DNA of 32,668 bases, from the NCBI GenBank assembly GCA_029263335.1, contig JAJCXS010000086.1:1-32668 (forward strand), in the 5' to 3' direction. The position numbers and the translations under genes were made by a program. The DNA is from Acidobacteriota bacterium. GTDB taxonomy: Bacteria > Acidobacteriota > UBA890 > WLXD01. Shown here in pieces: positions 1 to 10,675 of this stretch. The notes beneath the pieces were generated by a model. It saw only the letters and a program-made list of their open reading frames with translations. It made no database searches and had not been told where the DNA came from. Each line of letters starts with the position of its first letter. The first letter of the stretch is position 1.

Positions 1-176
1 AGCACCTCGGCCAGGATGTCTTGCGTGGCCGGCTGGCTCGCTGCGATGGTGTGGGTTGCCATGGGGCCTGGCGGGATCGCGGTCATGGATAGCCGGCCCG
101 ATCCCGCTGAGACGGGCAACAAGGCCAACCCGGCCATTCCCAGCAACCCAGCCGTCCGGACATACGAAGTATCCAT
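1..176 (-). CDS. Exported protein of unknown function, N-terminal fragment
   Basis: I read 58 codons on the minus strand from an ATG at 176-174 to the window edge, with no stop. The start is well supported: GGAGGAGG lies four bases upstream (CCTCCTCC at 181-188 on the plus strand). The N-terminus looks like a signal peptide: MDTSYVR, then a hydrophobic stretch rich in Leu, Gly and Ala at about residues 8-22, then a VSA-like cleavage site near residue 24. The visible mature part (about residues 25-58) is rich in Pro, Thr and Ala and ends in QDILAEVL. The gene is divergent from yebC, across a 167-base intergenic region. I do not recognise the family. Later ATGs at 86 and 62 are in frame, but they lack the strong ribosome-binding site and would remove the signal peptide. 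Confidence 0.62.
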   Translation of the reverse strand, partial: MDTSYVRTAGLLGMAGLALLPVSAGSGRLSMTAIPPGPMATHTIAASQPATQDILAEV

Positions 177-343
177 GCGACCTCCTCCAGAGAGCAGTGG
201 TACGCGGCGGGTTGAGCCTATCGCGCGCCGCGCCGCAACTCGACAGATGCGGCGCGTTTCACGCCTGTCTCGAGGGCGGCAGACAGCGTGGTAGCATCGT
301 CTAGTTCGACGGATGAGGACTGCAACCAGAGTGGAAACGGCAC

Positions 344-1096
344 GTGTCTGGACATTCGAAATGGTCGAAGATCAAGCGCAAGAAGGGTGCTAACGACAGC
401 GCTCGGAGCAAGATTTTTTCGCGCCTGGTGAAGGAGATCACCGTGGCTGCGCGCGAGGGTGGTGGCGATCCCGATGGCAACGCTCGGCTACGGACCGCGA
501 TCGATAATGCCAAGCTCGAAAACCTGCCGGCCACCAACGTCGAGAAGGCAATCAAGCGCGGCACGGGCGAGATCTCCGGTGTCGTCTACGAGGAAGTGAC
601 GTTCGAGGGCTACGGTCCCGGCGGCGTGGCGATCTTGGTGCAGGCCACGACCGACAACCGCCGTCGCACGGTGCCCGAGATGCGCAAGATCTTCGACAAC
701 GGTGGCGGCAACCTCGGCGACCAGGGCAGCGTCGCCTGGATGTTCAAGCAGGCAGGGTTGTTCGTTATCGACGCCTCGACCATCGACGAAGACGAACTGA
801 TGATGACGGCCCTCGAGGCCGGTGCTGACGACGTGACCGTTCAGGACGGCATGTACGAGGTGCTGTCGGCGCCCAACCAATTCCATACCGTCTCGCAGGC
901 GCTGGATGCCGCCGGAGTGGAGATCGTCAGCCGCGAGCTGGCGATGTTGCCGCAGAACATGATGGCGCTCGAGGGCAAGGTGGCCGAGCGCTGTATCAAG
1001 CTGATGGAAGAGTTCGACGATCACGACGATGTCCAGAACGTCTGGACCAACGCGGATATCGCGGAAGAGCTGGTGGAGCAGGTCGCCGCTGGGTGA
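344..1096 (+). CDS. yebC: YebC/PmpR (TACO1) family protein
   Basis: This 250-residue protein has the usual length for the YebC family. Its start follows the family signature: SGHSKWSKIKRKKGAND, then KIFSRLVKEITVAAREGGGDP. The internal TFEGYGPGGVAILV and GNLGDQGSVAWMF motifs are also diagnostic. Members are cytoplasmic and have been described as DNA-binding regulators and, more recently, as translation factors acting at difficult peptide stretches. They often sit directly upstream of ruvC, as here. The start codon is GTG at 344, preceded by a purine-rich GAGTGGAAA. The stop at 1096 is 34 bases before ruvC, so the two are probably cotranscribed. It is the first gene of the operon that runs to purH. 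Confidence 0.97.
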   Translation: MSGHSKWSKIKRKKGANDSARSKIFSRLVKEITVAAREGGGDPDGNARLRTAIDNAKLENLPATNVEKAIKRGTGEISGVVYEEVTFEGYGPGGVAILVQATTDNRRRTVPEMRKIFDNGGGNLGDQGSVAWMFKQAGLFVIDASTIDEDELMMTALEAGADDVTVQDGMYEVLSAPNQFHTVSQALDAAGVEIVSRELAMLPQNMMALEGKVAERCIKLMEEFDDHDDVQNVWTNADIAEELVEQVAAG

Positions 1097-1130
1097 GGCG
1101 GCCGACGTCAGCTGGCAAAGGGGGAGTCCG

Positions 1131-1643
1131 GTGGCCCGTATCTTGGGCATCGATCCGGGGTCGCGCGCCACGGGGTTCGGCGTGGTCGACACCGACGGGC
1201 AGCGCTCGAGCGCTGTCCACTACGGCGTGATTCGTGTGCCCGCAGATCTGTCACTTGTTCGCCGTCTGGACCTGCTCCATGCCGGGTTAGTCGAGATCGT
1301 GAAGGAGTACTCGCCCGATGAGGCTGCCATCGAAGAGGTCTTCATGGCGAAAAACCCGCGCTCCGCGCTGGTGCTGGGGCAGGCGCGCGGCGTGCTGTTA
1401 CTCGCGGCAGGACGTTGTGGTGAGGTTCACGAGTACGCTGCTCGTGCGGTGAAGAAAGCCGTCGCGGGTTATGGACAGGCAGACAAACAGCAGGTTGGCC
1501 ACATGGTGAAGTTGCTGCTTGGCCTCGACAAGACGCCACCCCAGGACGCCGCCGATGCCCTGGCGATCGCGCTGTGCCATGCGCATACACGACCGATGCA
1601 AGCCCGGGCGCGTGCGGCTCTCGATACGGCGGTTGCCAAGTGA
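1131..1643 (+). CDS. ruvC: Holliday junction resolvase RuvC
   Basis: RuvC is the dimeric endonuclease that cuts Holliday junctions brought by RuvAB. I start it at GTG 1131, because ARILGIDPGSRATGFGVV is the canonical N-terminus and AAAGGGGGAG lies just upstream. An in-frame ATG at 1029 lies inside yebC and would add 34 unrelated residues. The 170-residue length fits the family. The acidic catalytic residues are visible: Asp in GIDPGS, Glu in the AIEEVF block, and the two Asp of QDAADALAIALCHAH near the C-terminus. FMAKNPRSALVLGQARG is the standard conserved block. The stop overlaps the ruvA start (GTGA). Confidence 0.97.
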   Translation: MARILGIDPGSRATGFGVVDTDGQRSSAVHYGVIRVPADLSLVRRLDLLHAGLVEIVKEYSPDEAAIEEVFMAKNPRSALVLGQARGVLLLAAGRCGEVHEYAARAVKKAVAGYGQADKQQVGHMVKLLLGLDKTPPQDAADALAIALCHAHTRPMQARARAALDTAVAK

Positions 1644-2211
1644 TCGGCGCGTTGCGTGGCACGCTTCGGAGCAAAGACCCGGCGGCCCTGATCGTCGACG
1701 TCGGCGGGGTCGGGTACAAGGTCAGCGTACCGCTGTCGACGTACTACGAACTGCCGGAGGCCGGCGCAAATGTCGATCTCCGCATCTACACGCACGTCCG
1801 CGACGTGGCAATCGAGCTGTATGGCTTCGGTAGCGCCTCCGAGCAGGCGATTTTCGAGGCGCTGATCGGTGTGTCGGGCATCGGCCCCAAGCTCGCCGTC
1901 ACGGTGCTCTCGGGGATGGAAGTCGACACCCTGGTTCGCGCCATCGCTAACGCCGACGTTGCCCGCCTGACGACGATACCCGGTGTCGGCAAGAAGACCG
2001 CGGAACGGGTGGCGCTCGAGTTGAAGGACAAGGTGGTGAAGATCGTCCCGACCGAGGTGGCTGGGCCAGCCGGCGTCCGTGAGGACGTGCTCTCGGCGCT
2101 GCTCAACCTGGGTTACAAGCGGCCCCATGCCGAGGCGGCTCTCGCTCAGCTGGGCGATGATGTCACCGGTTTCGAGGAGCTGTTGCGGCACAGTCTGCGG
2201 GCGCTGGCCAA

Positions 2212-2215
<4 letters not shown>
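1640..2215 (+). CDS. ruvA: Holliday junction branch migration protein RuvA
   Basis: RuvA is the tetrameric junction-binding subunit that loads the RuvB motors. The start is GTG 1640, which overlaps the ruvC stop by four bases and gives the typical beginning MIGALRGTL. At 191 residues it is slightly short but normal. Domain order follows the family. An OB-like N-terminal domain (about 1-62) carries [14 protein letters not shown] double helix-hairpin-helix domain follows, with [16 protein letters not shown] and [20 protein letters not shown]. The C-terminal RuvB-interaction domain is about 145-191 ([20 protein letters not shown]). The stop overlaps the ruvB ATG. Confidence 0.97.
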
Positions 2216-3249
<1,034 letters not shown>

Positions 3250-3261
3250 GCGCGCGCTGTC

Positions 3262-4326
3262 GTGCGTATGCAGGACTTTGACTACGAGCTGCCGGCGGAG
3301 CTCATTGCGCAGGAACCTGAGGCCAAGCGCGACGCCTCGCGGCTGATGGTGGTGCGGCGCCACGCCGAGCTCGAGAGCGACGCGTTGGAGCATCGAGTCT
3401 TCGCGGATCTTCCCGAGCTGCTTCGGCGGGGCGATCTGCTGGTGATGAACGACACGCGCGTGCTCGCGGCTCGCGTTGCCGCCCGTCGCTCCACAGGCGG
3501 CGCAGTCGAGTTGCTGTTCGTTGCCCCGGAAGCCGGGCAACCGAGCGAGTGGCGTGCCATGGTGCGACCGGCGAAGCGGGTTCGAGTTGGCGAGCAGCTG
3601 ACCGTGGGGGACGATCGCGTCAGGGTGGTCGCTGAACTCGACGGGGGGCAACGGCGCGTCGCGTTCAATCCCGCTGTAGATGTCTACGCCTGGCTCGAGG
3701 AGCACGGCCGGATGCCACTGCCGCCCTACATCGATCCCGACGACGGGCAGCTGCGGGGCCAGTTGGACCGCGAGCGCTATCAAACTGTCTACGCACGCAC
3801 GCCGGGCGCGGTCGCGGCGCCGACGGCCGGGCTTCATTTCACGCCGGAGCTGCTGGGCGAGTTGCTCGACAGAGGGGTCGAGACCGCCTTCCTCACGCTC
3901 GATGTCGGGCCGGGCACGTTCCGACCGGTAACCGCCGACCGCGTGGAGGACCACGTAATGGATAGCGAGCCCTACAGGCTCCCGGATGCCACCGCGGAGG
4001 CCGTGAACCGGGCGTTGCGCGACGGCCGCAGAGTCGTCGCCGTTGGCACGACATCGGTGCGCGCCCTGGAGCACGCTGCTGCAAATTCGCCCGACGAGCC
4101 GCCGCAGCTGGTCGCAGCCTCCGATCGTGCCGACATCTTCATCTCACCGGGCTACCGCTTCCGTGTGGTCGGTGCGATGATCACCAACCTCCACCTGCCC
4201 CGTTCGACGCCGATCCTGCTCGCGTCGGCGTTGGTCGGACGACAGCGTTTGCTCACCGCCTACGAGGCGGCGATTGACAACCGGTACCGCTTCTATTCCT
4301 ACGGCGACGCGATGCTGCTGCAATGA
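3262..4326 (+). CDS. queA: S-adenosylmethionine:tRNA ribosyltransferase-isomerase QueA
   Basis: QueA transfers and isomerises the ribosyl group of S-adenosylmethionine onto 7-aminomethyl-7-deazaguanine in tRNA, producing epoxyqueuosine. The 354 residues match the family. The signatures are DFDYELPAELIAQEP near the N-terminus, LLVMNDTRVLAARV, GAVAAPTAGLHFTPELL, LDVGPGTFRPV and TNLHLPRSTPILLASALVG. The start is GTG 3262, giving MRMQDFDYELP, which matches the usual spacing to DFDYELP; ATG 3268 is the alternative. It lies 12 bases after ruvB and its stop overlaps the next ATG. Confidence 0.97.
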   Translation: MRMQDFDYELPAELIAQEPEAKRDASRLMVVRRHAELESDALEHRVFADLPELLRRGDLLVMNDTRVLAARVAARRSTGGAVELLFVAPEAGQPSEWRAMVRPAKRVRVGEQLTVGDDRVRVVAELDGGQRRVAFNPAVDVYAWLEEHGRMPLPPYIDPDDGQLRGQLDRERYQTVYARTPGAVAAPTAGLHFTPELLGELLDRGVETAFLTLDVGPGTFRPVTADRVEDHVMDSEPYRLPDATAEAVNRALRDGRRVVAVGTTSVRALEHAAANSPDEPPQLVAASDRADIFISPGYRFRVVGAMITNLHLPRSTPILLASALVGRQRLLTAYEAAIDNRYRFYSYGDAMLLQ

Positions 4327-4634
4327 GTTTTACCAGAATGGGCGACGGCCTGGCGGGTGTGGTCAAGGACTGGGCGAAGGACCCGGAGTTTCGCTGGAAT
4401 CTGATCGAGCGCGCCTGGCGAGGCGCTGCCGGGGGCACGGTTGGCGATCGGGCAACGGCCGAGTCGTTCGAGCGCGGCGTCTTGACGGTGCGGGTCAGCG
4501 AGCCCGAATGGATCCCGGCGCTCCGTGAGTTGGAAACGGATCTTGTCGTTGCCATGCGGCGCCGACCCGGTGGTGACATGGTGACCCACATCGTCTGGGT
4601 CAGCGGCGAGCCCGATCGTTCGGGACACGAGTAG
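4323..4634 (+). CDS. DUF721/DciA-like protein
   Basis: This is a small cytoplasmic protein of 103 residues. The layout matches the DUF721 family, whose best-known member, DciA, helps load the replicative helicase DnaB. It has an N-terminal helical segment with a conserved Trp (VVKDWAKDPEF), then an alanine-rich stretch and ESFERGVLTVRVSEPEWIPALRELETDLV, the beta-strand and helix core of the domain. The start overlaps the queA stop (ATGA). The domain match comes from recognising the pattern and is fairly secure. The DciA function in this organism is inferred, since full-length DciA proteins often carry an extra flexible tail that is absent here. Confidence 0.75.
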   Translation: MSFTRMGDGLAGVVKDWAKDPEFRWNLIERAWRGAAGGTVGDRATAESFERGVLTVRVSEPEWIPALRELETDLVVAMRRRPGGDMVTHIVWVSGEPDRSGHE

Positions 4635-4673
4635 CGAGACCGAAGTAGTTGAGCACATGAGAGAGGTAGCGGC

Positions 4674-6245
4674 ATGAGTGAGATCGGAACGGCGCTGCTG
4701 TCCGTCTACGACAAGACGGGTCTGGTGGAGTTTGCGGGGGCCCTGGCCGACCGTGGAGTCCGGCTGGTGTCCACCGGCGGGACGGCTCGACATCTTGTCG
4801 ACGCCGGCATCGAGGTGGTGCAGATCGAGGACTTTACCGGCAGCCCGGAGATGCTGGGCGGCCGTGTCAAGACCCTCCACCCGCACGTCTTCGGCGGTAT
4901 CCTGGCGCGTCGCGACAGCACCGCACAGATGACGGAACTCGACGAGGCCAATCTCGCCGCGATCGACCTGGTGGTGGTGAACCTGTATCCCTTCGAGGCG
5001 ACCATCGCAGACCCCGACCATCGGCTTCTAGACGCCCTCGAGCAGATCGATATCGGCGGTGTGAGCCTGATTCGAGCGGCCTACAAGAACTTCGCAGGCA
5101 GCGCGGTGGTGGTGGATCCTGCGGACTATTCCGAGGTCGTTGGCTCGCTCGACGGGCCGTTACCGCTGTCGCGGCGGCTGCGCTGGGCGCAGAAGGCGGT
5201 GGCCCACACGGCTGCGTACGAGGCCGCGATCTGCAACTACCTCACGGCGCTCGATGAGGAGCAGGTCGACCTCGAAGGCGAAACCCCACGCCGGCCACAC
5301 CCCGATCACCTGGCGATGACGTTCACGCACGCGCAGTCGCTCCGGTATGGCGAGAATCCTCACCAGCCAGCGGCTTTCTACGCGGCCGCGGGTGCGCGGG
5401 CTGGGCTCGCTGCGGGCGAGCAACTGCAGGGCAAGGAGCTGTCATTCAACAACTACTTGGACACCGATGCGGCATGGCAGCTGGCATGGGCGCTGCCGGT
5501 GCCGGGAGCGGTGATCATCAAGCATGCCAATCCGTGTGGCGCGGGCCGGGCCGACACTCTCGCGGACGCCTATCGCCGCGCTCGAGCCACCGATTCGCAG
5601 TCAGCGTTTGGAGGAATCGTCGGGGTCAACGCGCCGGTCGACGAAGCGACGGCCGAGGAGATTGCATCGACCTTCATCGAAGTCGTCGTGGCACCGAGTT
5701 TCTCGCCGCGTGCACGAGAGGTCTTGCAGGCGAAGGCGAACCTGCGCGTCATCGAGCTCGGCGAGCCGTCGCGCCAGGTGCGATCGTCGCCGGAGCTGCG
5801 GTGGATCGCCGGCGGCGCACTGCTGCAGGCACGTGACTTCGGCGCCGAGGAACACTGGGAGATCGTCAGCGAGCGGCAGCCGTCCGATCAACAGAATGCC
5901 GACCTGCTCTTCCTCTGGAGCATCATTCCGGCGGTCAAATCGAACGCCATCGTGATTGGACGCGCCGGCCAGCTTCTCGGCGTCGGGGCTGGCCAAATGA
6001 GCCGCGTCGATTCGTGCAAATTCGCGGCGTGGAAGGCGACGGAGGCTGGCCACGAGCTGGCCGGCAGTGCGGCGGCCTCTGATGCATTCTTCCCGTTCGC
6101 CGATGGCGTTGAGACGCTCGCCGCGGCGGGCGTGACGGCGATCGTCCAGCCCGGTGGTTCCAAGCGCGACGCGGAGGTGATCGAGGCGGCGAATCGGCTC
6201 GGGCTGGTGTTAGTTCACACCGGAGCCCGGCACTTTCGCCACTGA
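4674..6245 (+). CDS. purH: Bifunctional AICAR formyltransferase / IMP cyclohydrolase PurH
   Basis: PurH carries out the last two steps of IMP synthesis: formyl transfer to AICAR, then ring closure. The 523 residues match the family. The N-terminal methylglyoxal synthase-like cyclohydrolase domain (about 1-150) shows ALLSVYDKTGLVEFA, LVSTGGTARHL and GRVKTLHPHVFGGILARR. The formyltransferase domain carries SLRYGENPHQPAAFY, ELSFNNYLDTDAAW, VIIKHANPCGAG and the KSNAIVIGRAGQLLGVGAGQMSR region. A good Shine-Dalgarno (GAGAGAGGT) precedes the ATG. It is last in the housekeeping operon and ends 17 bases from the convergent RDD gene. No intrinsic terminator is obvious in that short gap. Confidence 0.98.
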   Translation: MSEIGTALLSVYDKTGLVEFAGALADRGVRLVSTGGTARHLVDAGIEVVQIEDFTGSPEMLGGRVKTLHPHVFGGILARRDSTAQMTELDEANLAAIDLVVVNLYPFEATIADPDHRLLDALEQIDIGGVSLIRAAYKNFAGSAVVVDPADYSEVVGSLDGPLPLSRRLRWAQKAVAHTAAYEAAICNYLTALDEEQVDLEGETPRRPHPDHLAMTFTHAQSLRYGENPHQPAAFYAAAGARAGLAAGEQLQGKELSFNNYLDTDAAWQLAWALPVPGAVIIKHANPCGAGRADTLADAYRRARATDSQSAFGGIVGVNAPVDEATAEEIASTFIEVVVAPSFSPRAREVLQAKANLRVIELGEPSRQVRSSPELRWIAGGALLQARDFGAEEHWEIVSERQPSDQQNADLLFLWSIIPAVKSNAIVIGRAGQLLGVGAGQMSRVDSCKFAAWKATEAGHELAGSAAASDAFFPFADGVETLAAAGVTAIVQPGGSKRDAEVIEAANRLGLVLVHTGARHFRH

Positions 6246-6262
6246 CGCCACCGTTTCGTCTA

Positions 6263-8367
<2,105 letters not shown>

Positions 8368-8371
<4 letters not shown>

Positions 8372-9030
8372 CGGTCCGTCGAGTCGCTGGCGGAGCGCGC
8401 GGCTCCGTTCGGCTCGTCGACGTCCGGTTCGTACCAATCCGGAAGCACCGGGTCGGTGGATTCGGTAACGCGATCTGGGCGCTCTTTACGCCGCGCGCGA
8501 CTCGCGCGCATCATTCGCTCCTTGATCGCGGTGGATTCGTCTTGGGGGCCTTCGCCGTGCGTTGTCGCCGGTACAGCCGTAGCGGTAGCCGCAGCCGGCG
8601 GCGCCGTCGATTCCTCGGGTCCTTGGATGGCCGCTCGCGCGGCCGCAACCGCGGCGGCGACGTTGACGGCCAGGTCCTCGCGCTGTTCGGTCGCGGCCAT
8701 TTCATGGAGGCTGGGTGCTTCCCCGAGCGACGGCAAATCGACGGGCGGTACCTCGGCCGGTGGCGTCGTCGTGACATCTGCTACTGTGCGTGGGCCATCG
8801 GGGGGCAGATCGCGAACGTGGGCGTGGTCAACTTCCGGTGCCATGGCGAGCGATGCCACCGGCGCGTCCGCTACAGAGCTATCGCCGGAGGCTGTGCTCG
8901 CGATAAGGATCCGACGTTTGGGGTCGGTTCGGCGTCGCGTCAGCCGACGAGACAACTCGAACGACGTGTCGCATCGCGGGCATTTCGACAGATAGTCGAA
9001 TGTGACCAAGCTGCACTTCGGACACTTCAT
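8368..9030 (-). CDS. Zinc-ribbon protein with long disordered tail
   Basis: I place the start at ATG 9030, preceded by GGTGGAGGG. An in-frame ATG at 9147 lies upstream of the predicted promoter, so it cannot be on the same transcript. The 220-residue protein opens with MKCPKCSLVTFDYLSKCPRC: four cysteines as CxxC-x10-CxxC at residues 3, 6, 17 and 20, a classic rubredoxin-like zinc ribbon. An RRLTRRR basic patch follows. The rest is low-complexity, rich in Ala, Pro, Glu and Thr, with no visible membrane segment. It overlaps the RDD gene by four bases, so the two proteins are probably made together. The function is unknown. The single ribbon could be a structural or protein-binding module. Confidence 0.8.
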
Positions 9031-9092
9031 GTGGTCGCCCTCCACCTTGAGCGACCGCCCCCAGTCAATCTTCTCACCACGCCCCGCTTGGA

Positions 9093-9122
9093 ATGCTAGC
9101 AACGATGAGGGGGCGCGGTCAA
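9093..9122 (-). promoter_or_regulatory. Predicted sigma70-type promoter of the zinc-ribbon/RDD unit
   Basis: On the minus strand TTGACC (9122-9117) is separated by 18 bases from TAGCAT (9098-9093). This matches the -35 consensus at 5 of 6 positions and the -10 at 4 of 6. A start near 9086 would leave a leader of about 56 bases before ATG 9030. It lies between the ntrX-like terminator and the zinc-ribbon gene, where a promoter is expected. Confidence 0.5.
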
Positions 9123-9244
9123 CGCAGAGCTGTGCTTTAGTGTGCAAAATTGCGCCCCGACGGAGCGCGTCCCGCGCTGCTGCTTGGTCACCGAAGGGTT
9201 ACTAGGTGCTGTGACGGCCCCGGCCGCAGGCGTTCCGAGCCCCC

Positions 9245-9281
9245 AAAAAAGTGAGGTCACGGCGCTCCGCGCCCGGTTACC
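9245..9281 (-). terminator. Rho-independent terminator after the lpxC-ntrY-ntrX unit
   Basis: Read on the minus strand, GGTAAC, a two-base bulge, GGCGC, loop GGA, GCGCC and GTGACC form a hairpin with one A-G mismatch. It is followed by TCAC and six T residues (A at 9245-9250 on the plus strand). It starts nine bases after the ntrX-like stop, so it ends that transcript before the next promoter. Confidence 0.75.
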
Positions 9282-9289
9282 ACAGGCTG

Positions 9290-10666
9290 CTAGTCGTCGG
9301 GCGCAACCTCGGCGGGATCTATGCCGTGCGCCTTGAGCTTGCGGTACAGGTTGCTGCGTTCGATGTGCAGCGCTTCGGCGGCCTGCCGCACATTGCCGTT
9401 GAACTCGCGCAGTTTGGTCAAGATGAGACGGCGCTCGAAGATCTCGCGTGCCTCGCGCAGCGACATGTCCTGATCGAGAGCGGTGGCGGCGGTCAGTGAG
9501 GCGTCGACCATGGGCTCCACCTCGTTAGCCTGAATCAGATCGCCGCGGGCCATGATGGCCAGACGCTCGCAGACGTTGCGCAGTTCGCGTACGTTGCCAG
9601 GCCAGCGATGCGATACCAGCAGGGCAAGAGCGTCGGCGCCCAGTTGCTTGGGCGGCTGGCCATACTCGCTCGCATAGTCGGCCAGAAAACGATCGGCGAG
9701 GAGGGGAATGTCCTCGCGCCGGGCTCGCAGGGGCGGCACCCGGAAGGGGATGACGTTGAGGCGATAGTAGAGATCTTCCCGGAACCTTCCAGCCTCGATC
9801 TCTGCTTCCAGGTCCTTGTTGGTTGCGGCGATCACACGGACGTCAACCTCGTGCGTTTCGTTCGACCCGACGGGCTCGAAACGCTGTTCCTCGAGAACCC
9901 GCAGTACCTTCGCCTGGGTCTTCAGGCTCATGTCCCCGACTTCATCGAGAAACAGGGTGCCGGCGTCGGCTAGGCCGAATTTGCCCATCTTGTTGGTCAC
10001 CGCGCCCGTGAAGGAACCCATGACATGGCCGAAGAGTTCCGACTCGATCAGCTCCTCGGGGATAGCGGCGCAGTTGACCTCGACGAAGGTTTCGCTGTGA
10101 CGTCGGGAAAGGGCGTGAATTCGCCGCGCGACGAGTTCCTTGCCCGTGCCGTTCTCGCCGAAAATCAAAACCCTGCCCTTGCTGGGGGCCGCCCGATCCA
10201 CCTGGCGGCGCAGCTCGACGATGCTGTCACTCTGGCCAATGATGTCGACGCCCTCGCTGACCTCGGCGCGGAGCTGCACATTCTCGCGTTCCAGCGTCCG
10301 CTGGCGCATGGCGTTGCCGACGACCAGAAGCACACGGTCGAGCGATAGCGGCTTCTCTAGAAAGTCGAACGCGCCGAGTTTGGTGGCCTTGACGGCTGCG
10401 TCGATGTTGCCGTGCCCGGAGATCATCACGACCTCGGCGCCGCAGCCTTCTCGGTGCAGTTGATCGAGCACTTCCAGGCCGTCGATACCGGGCAGCCAGA
10501 TGTCCAGCAGAACGACATCGTAGTCGCCCCCGTTCAAGGCGTCGATGGCCGTCTCGCCGCTGTCGACGGCCTCCACGGCGTGGCCTTCGTCGGCCAGGAC
10601 ACTGGTGAGCGACGAGCGTACGTTGGGTTCGTCATCAACGATGAGGATCTTGCCGCGGCGTCCCAA
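9290..10666 (-). CDS. ntrX: NtrX/NtrC-type sigma54-dependent response regulator
   Basis: At 458 residues it has the full three-domain layout. The receiver domain (about 5-120) has the acidic pair at Asp11/Asp12, the phospho-acceptor Asp55 in VVLLDIWLPG, and the Lys-Pro of FDFLEKPLSLD. The AAA+ domain carries Walker A GENGTGKE, Walker B LFLDEVGDM and GNVRELRNV. Its sigma54-contact loop reads GSFTGA rather than GAFTGA. A Fis-type helix-turn-helix closes the protein (GNVRQAAEALHIERSNLYRKL). The only initiator after the in-frame stop is TTG 10666, nine bases after the kinase gene. Adjacency to an NtrY-like kinase suggests NtrX rather than NtrC. The role here is inferred; its proximity to lpxC hints at envelope control. 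Confidence 0.9.
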   Translation of the reverse strand: MGRRGKILIVDDEPNVRSSLTSVLADEGHAVEAVDSGETAIDALNGGDYDVVLLDIWLPGIDGLEVLDQLHREGCGAEVVMISGHGNIDAAVKATKLGAFDFLEKPLSLDRVLLVVGNAMRQRTLERENVQLRAEVSEGVDIIGQSDSIVELRRQVDRAAPSKGRVLIFGENGTGKELVARRIHALSRRHSETFVEVNCAAIPEELIESELFGHVMGSFTGAVTNKMGKFGLADAGTLFLDEVGDMSLKTQAKVLRVLEEQRFEPVGSNETHEVDVRVIAATNKDLEAEIEAGRFREDLYYRLNVIPFRVPPLRARREDIPLLADRFLADYASEYGQPPKQLGADALALLVSHRWPGNVRELRNVCERLAIMARGDLIQANEVEPMVDASLTAATALDQDMSLREAREIFERRLILTKLREFNGNVRQAAEALHIERSNLYRKLKAHGIDPAEVAPDD

Positions 10667-10675
10667 AACGGTTCG

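Noticed and set aside
292..297. TAGCAT as a -10 element for yebC
   Set aside because: No acceptable -35 hexamer stands 16-18 bases upstream, so I do not call a promoter.
16..304. Two short plus-strand frames before yebC
   Set aside because: Neither has a ribosome-binding site or a protein-like composition, and the minus-strand frame here has a signal peptide and a strong Shine-Dalgarno.
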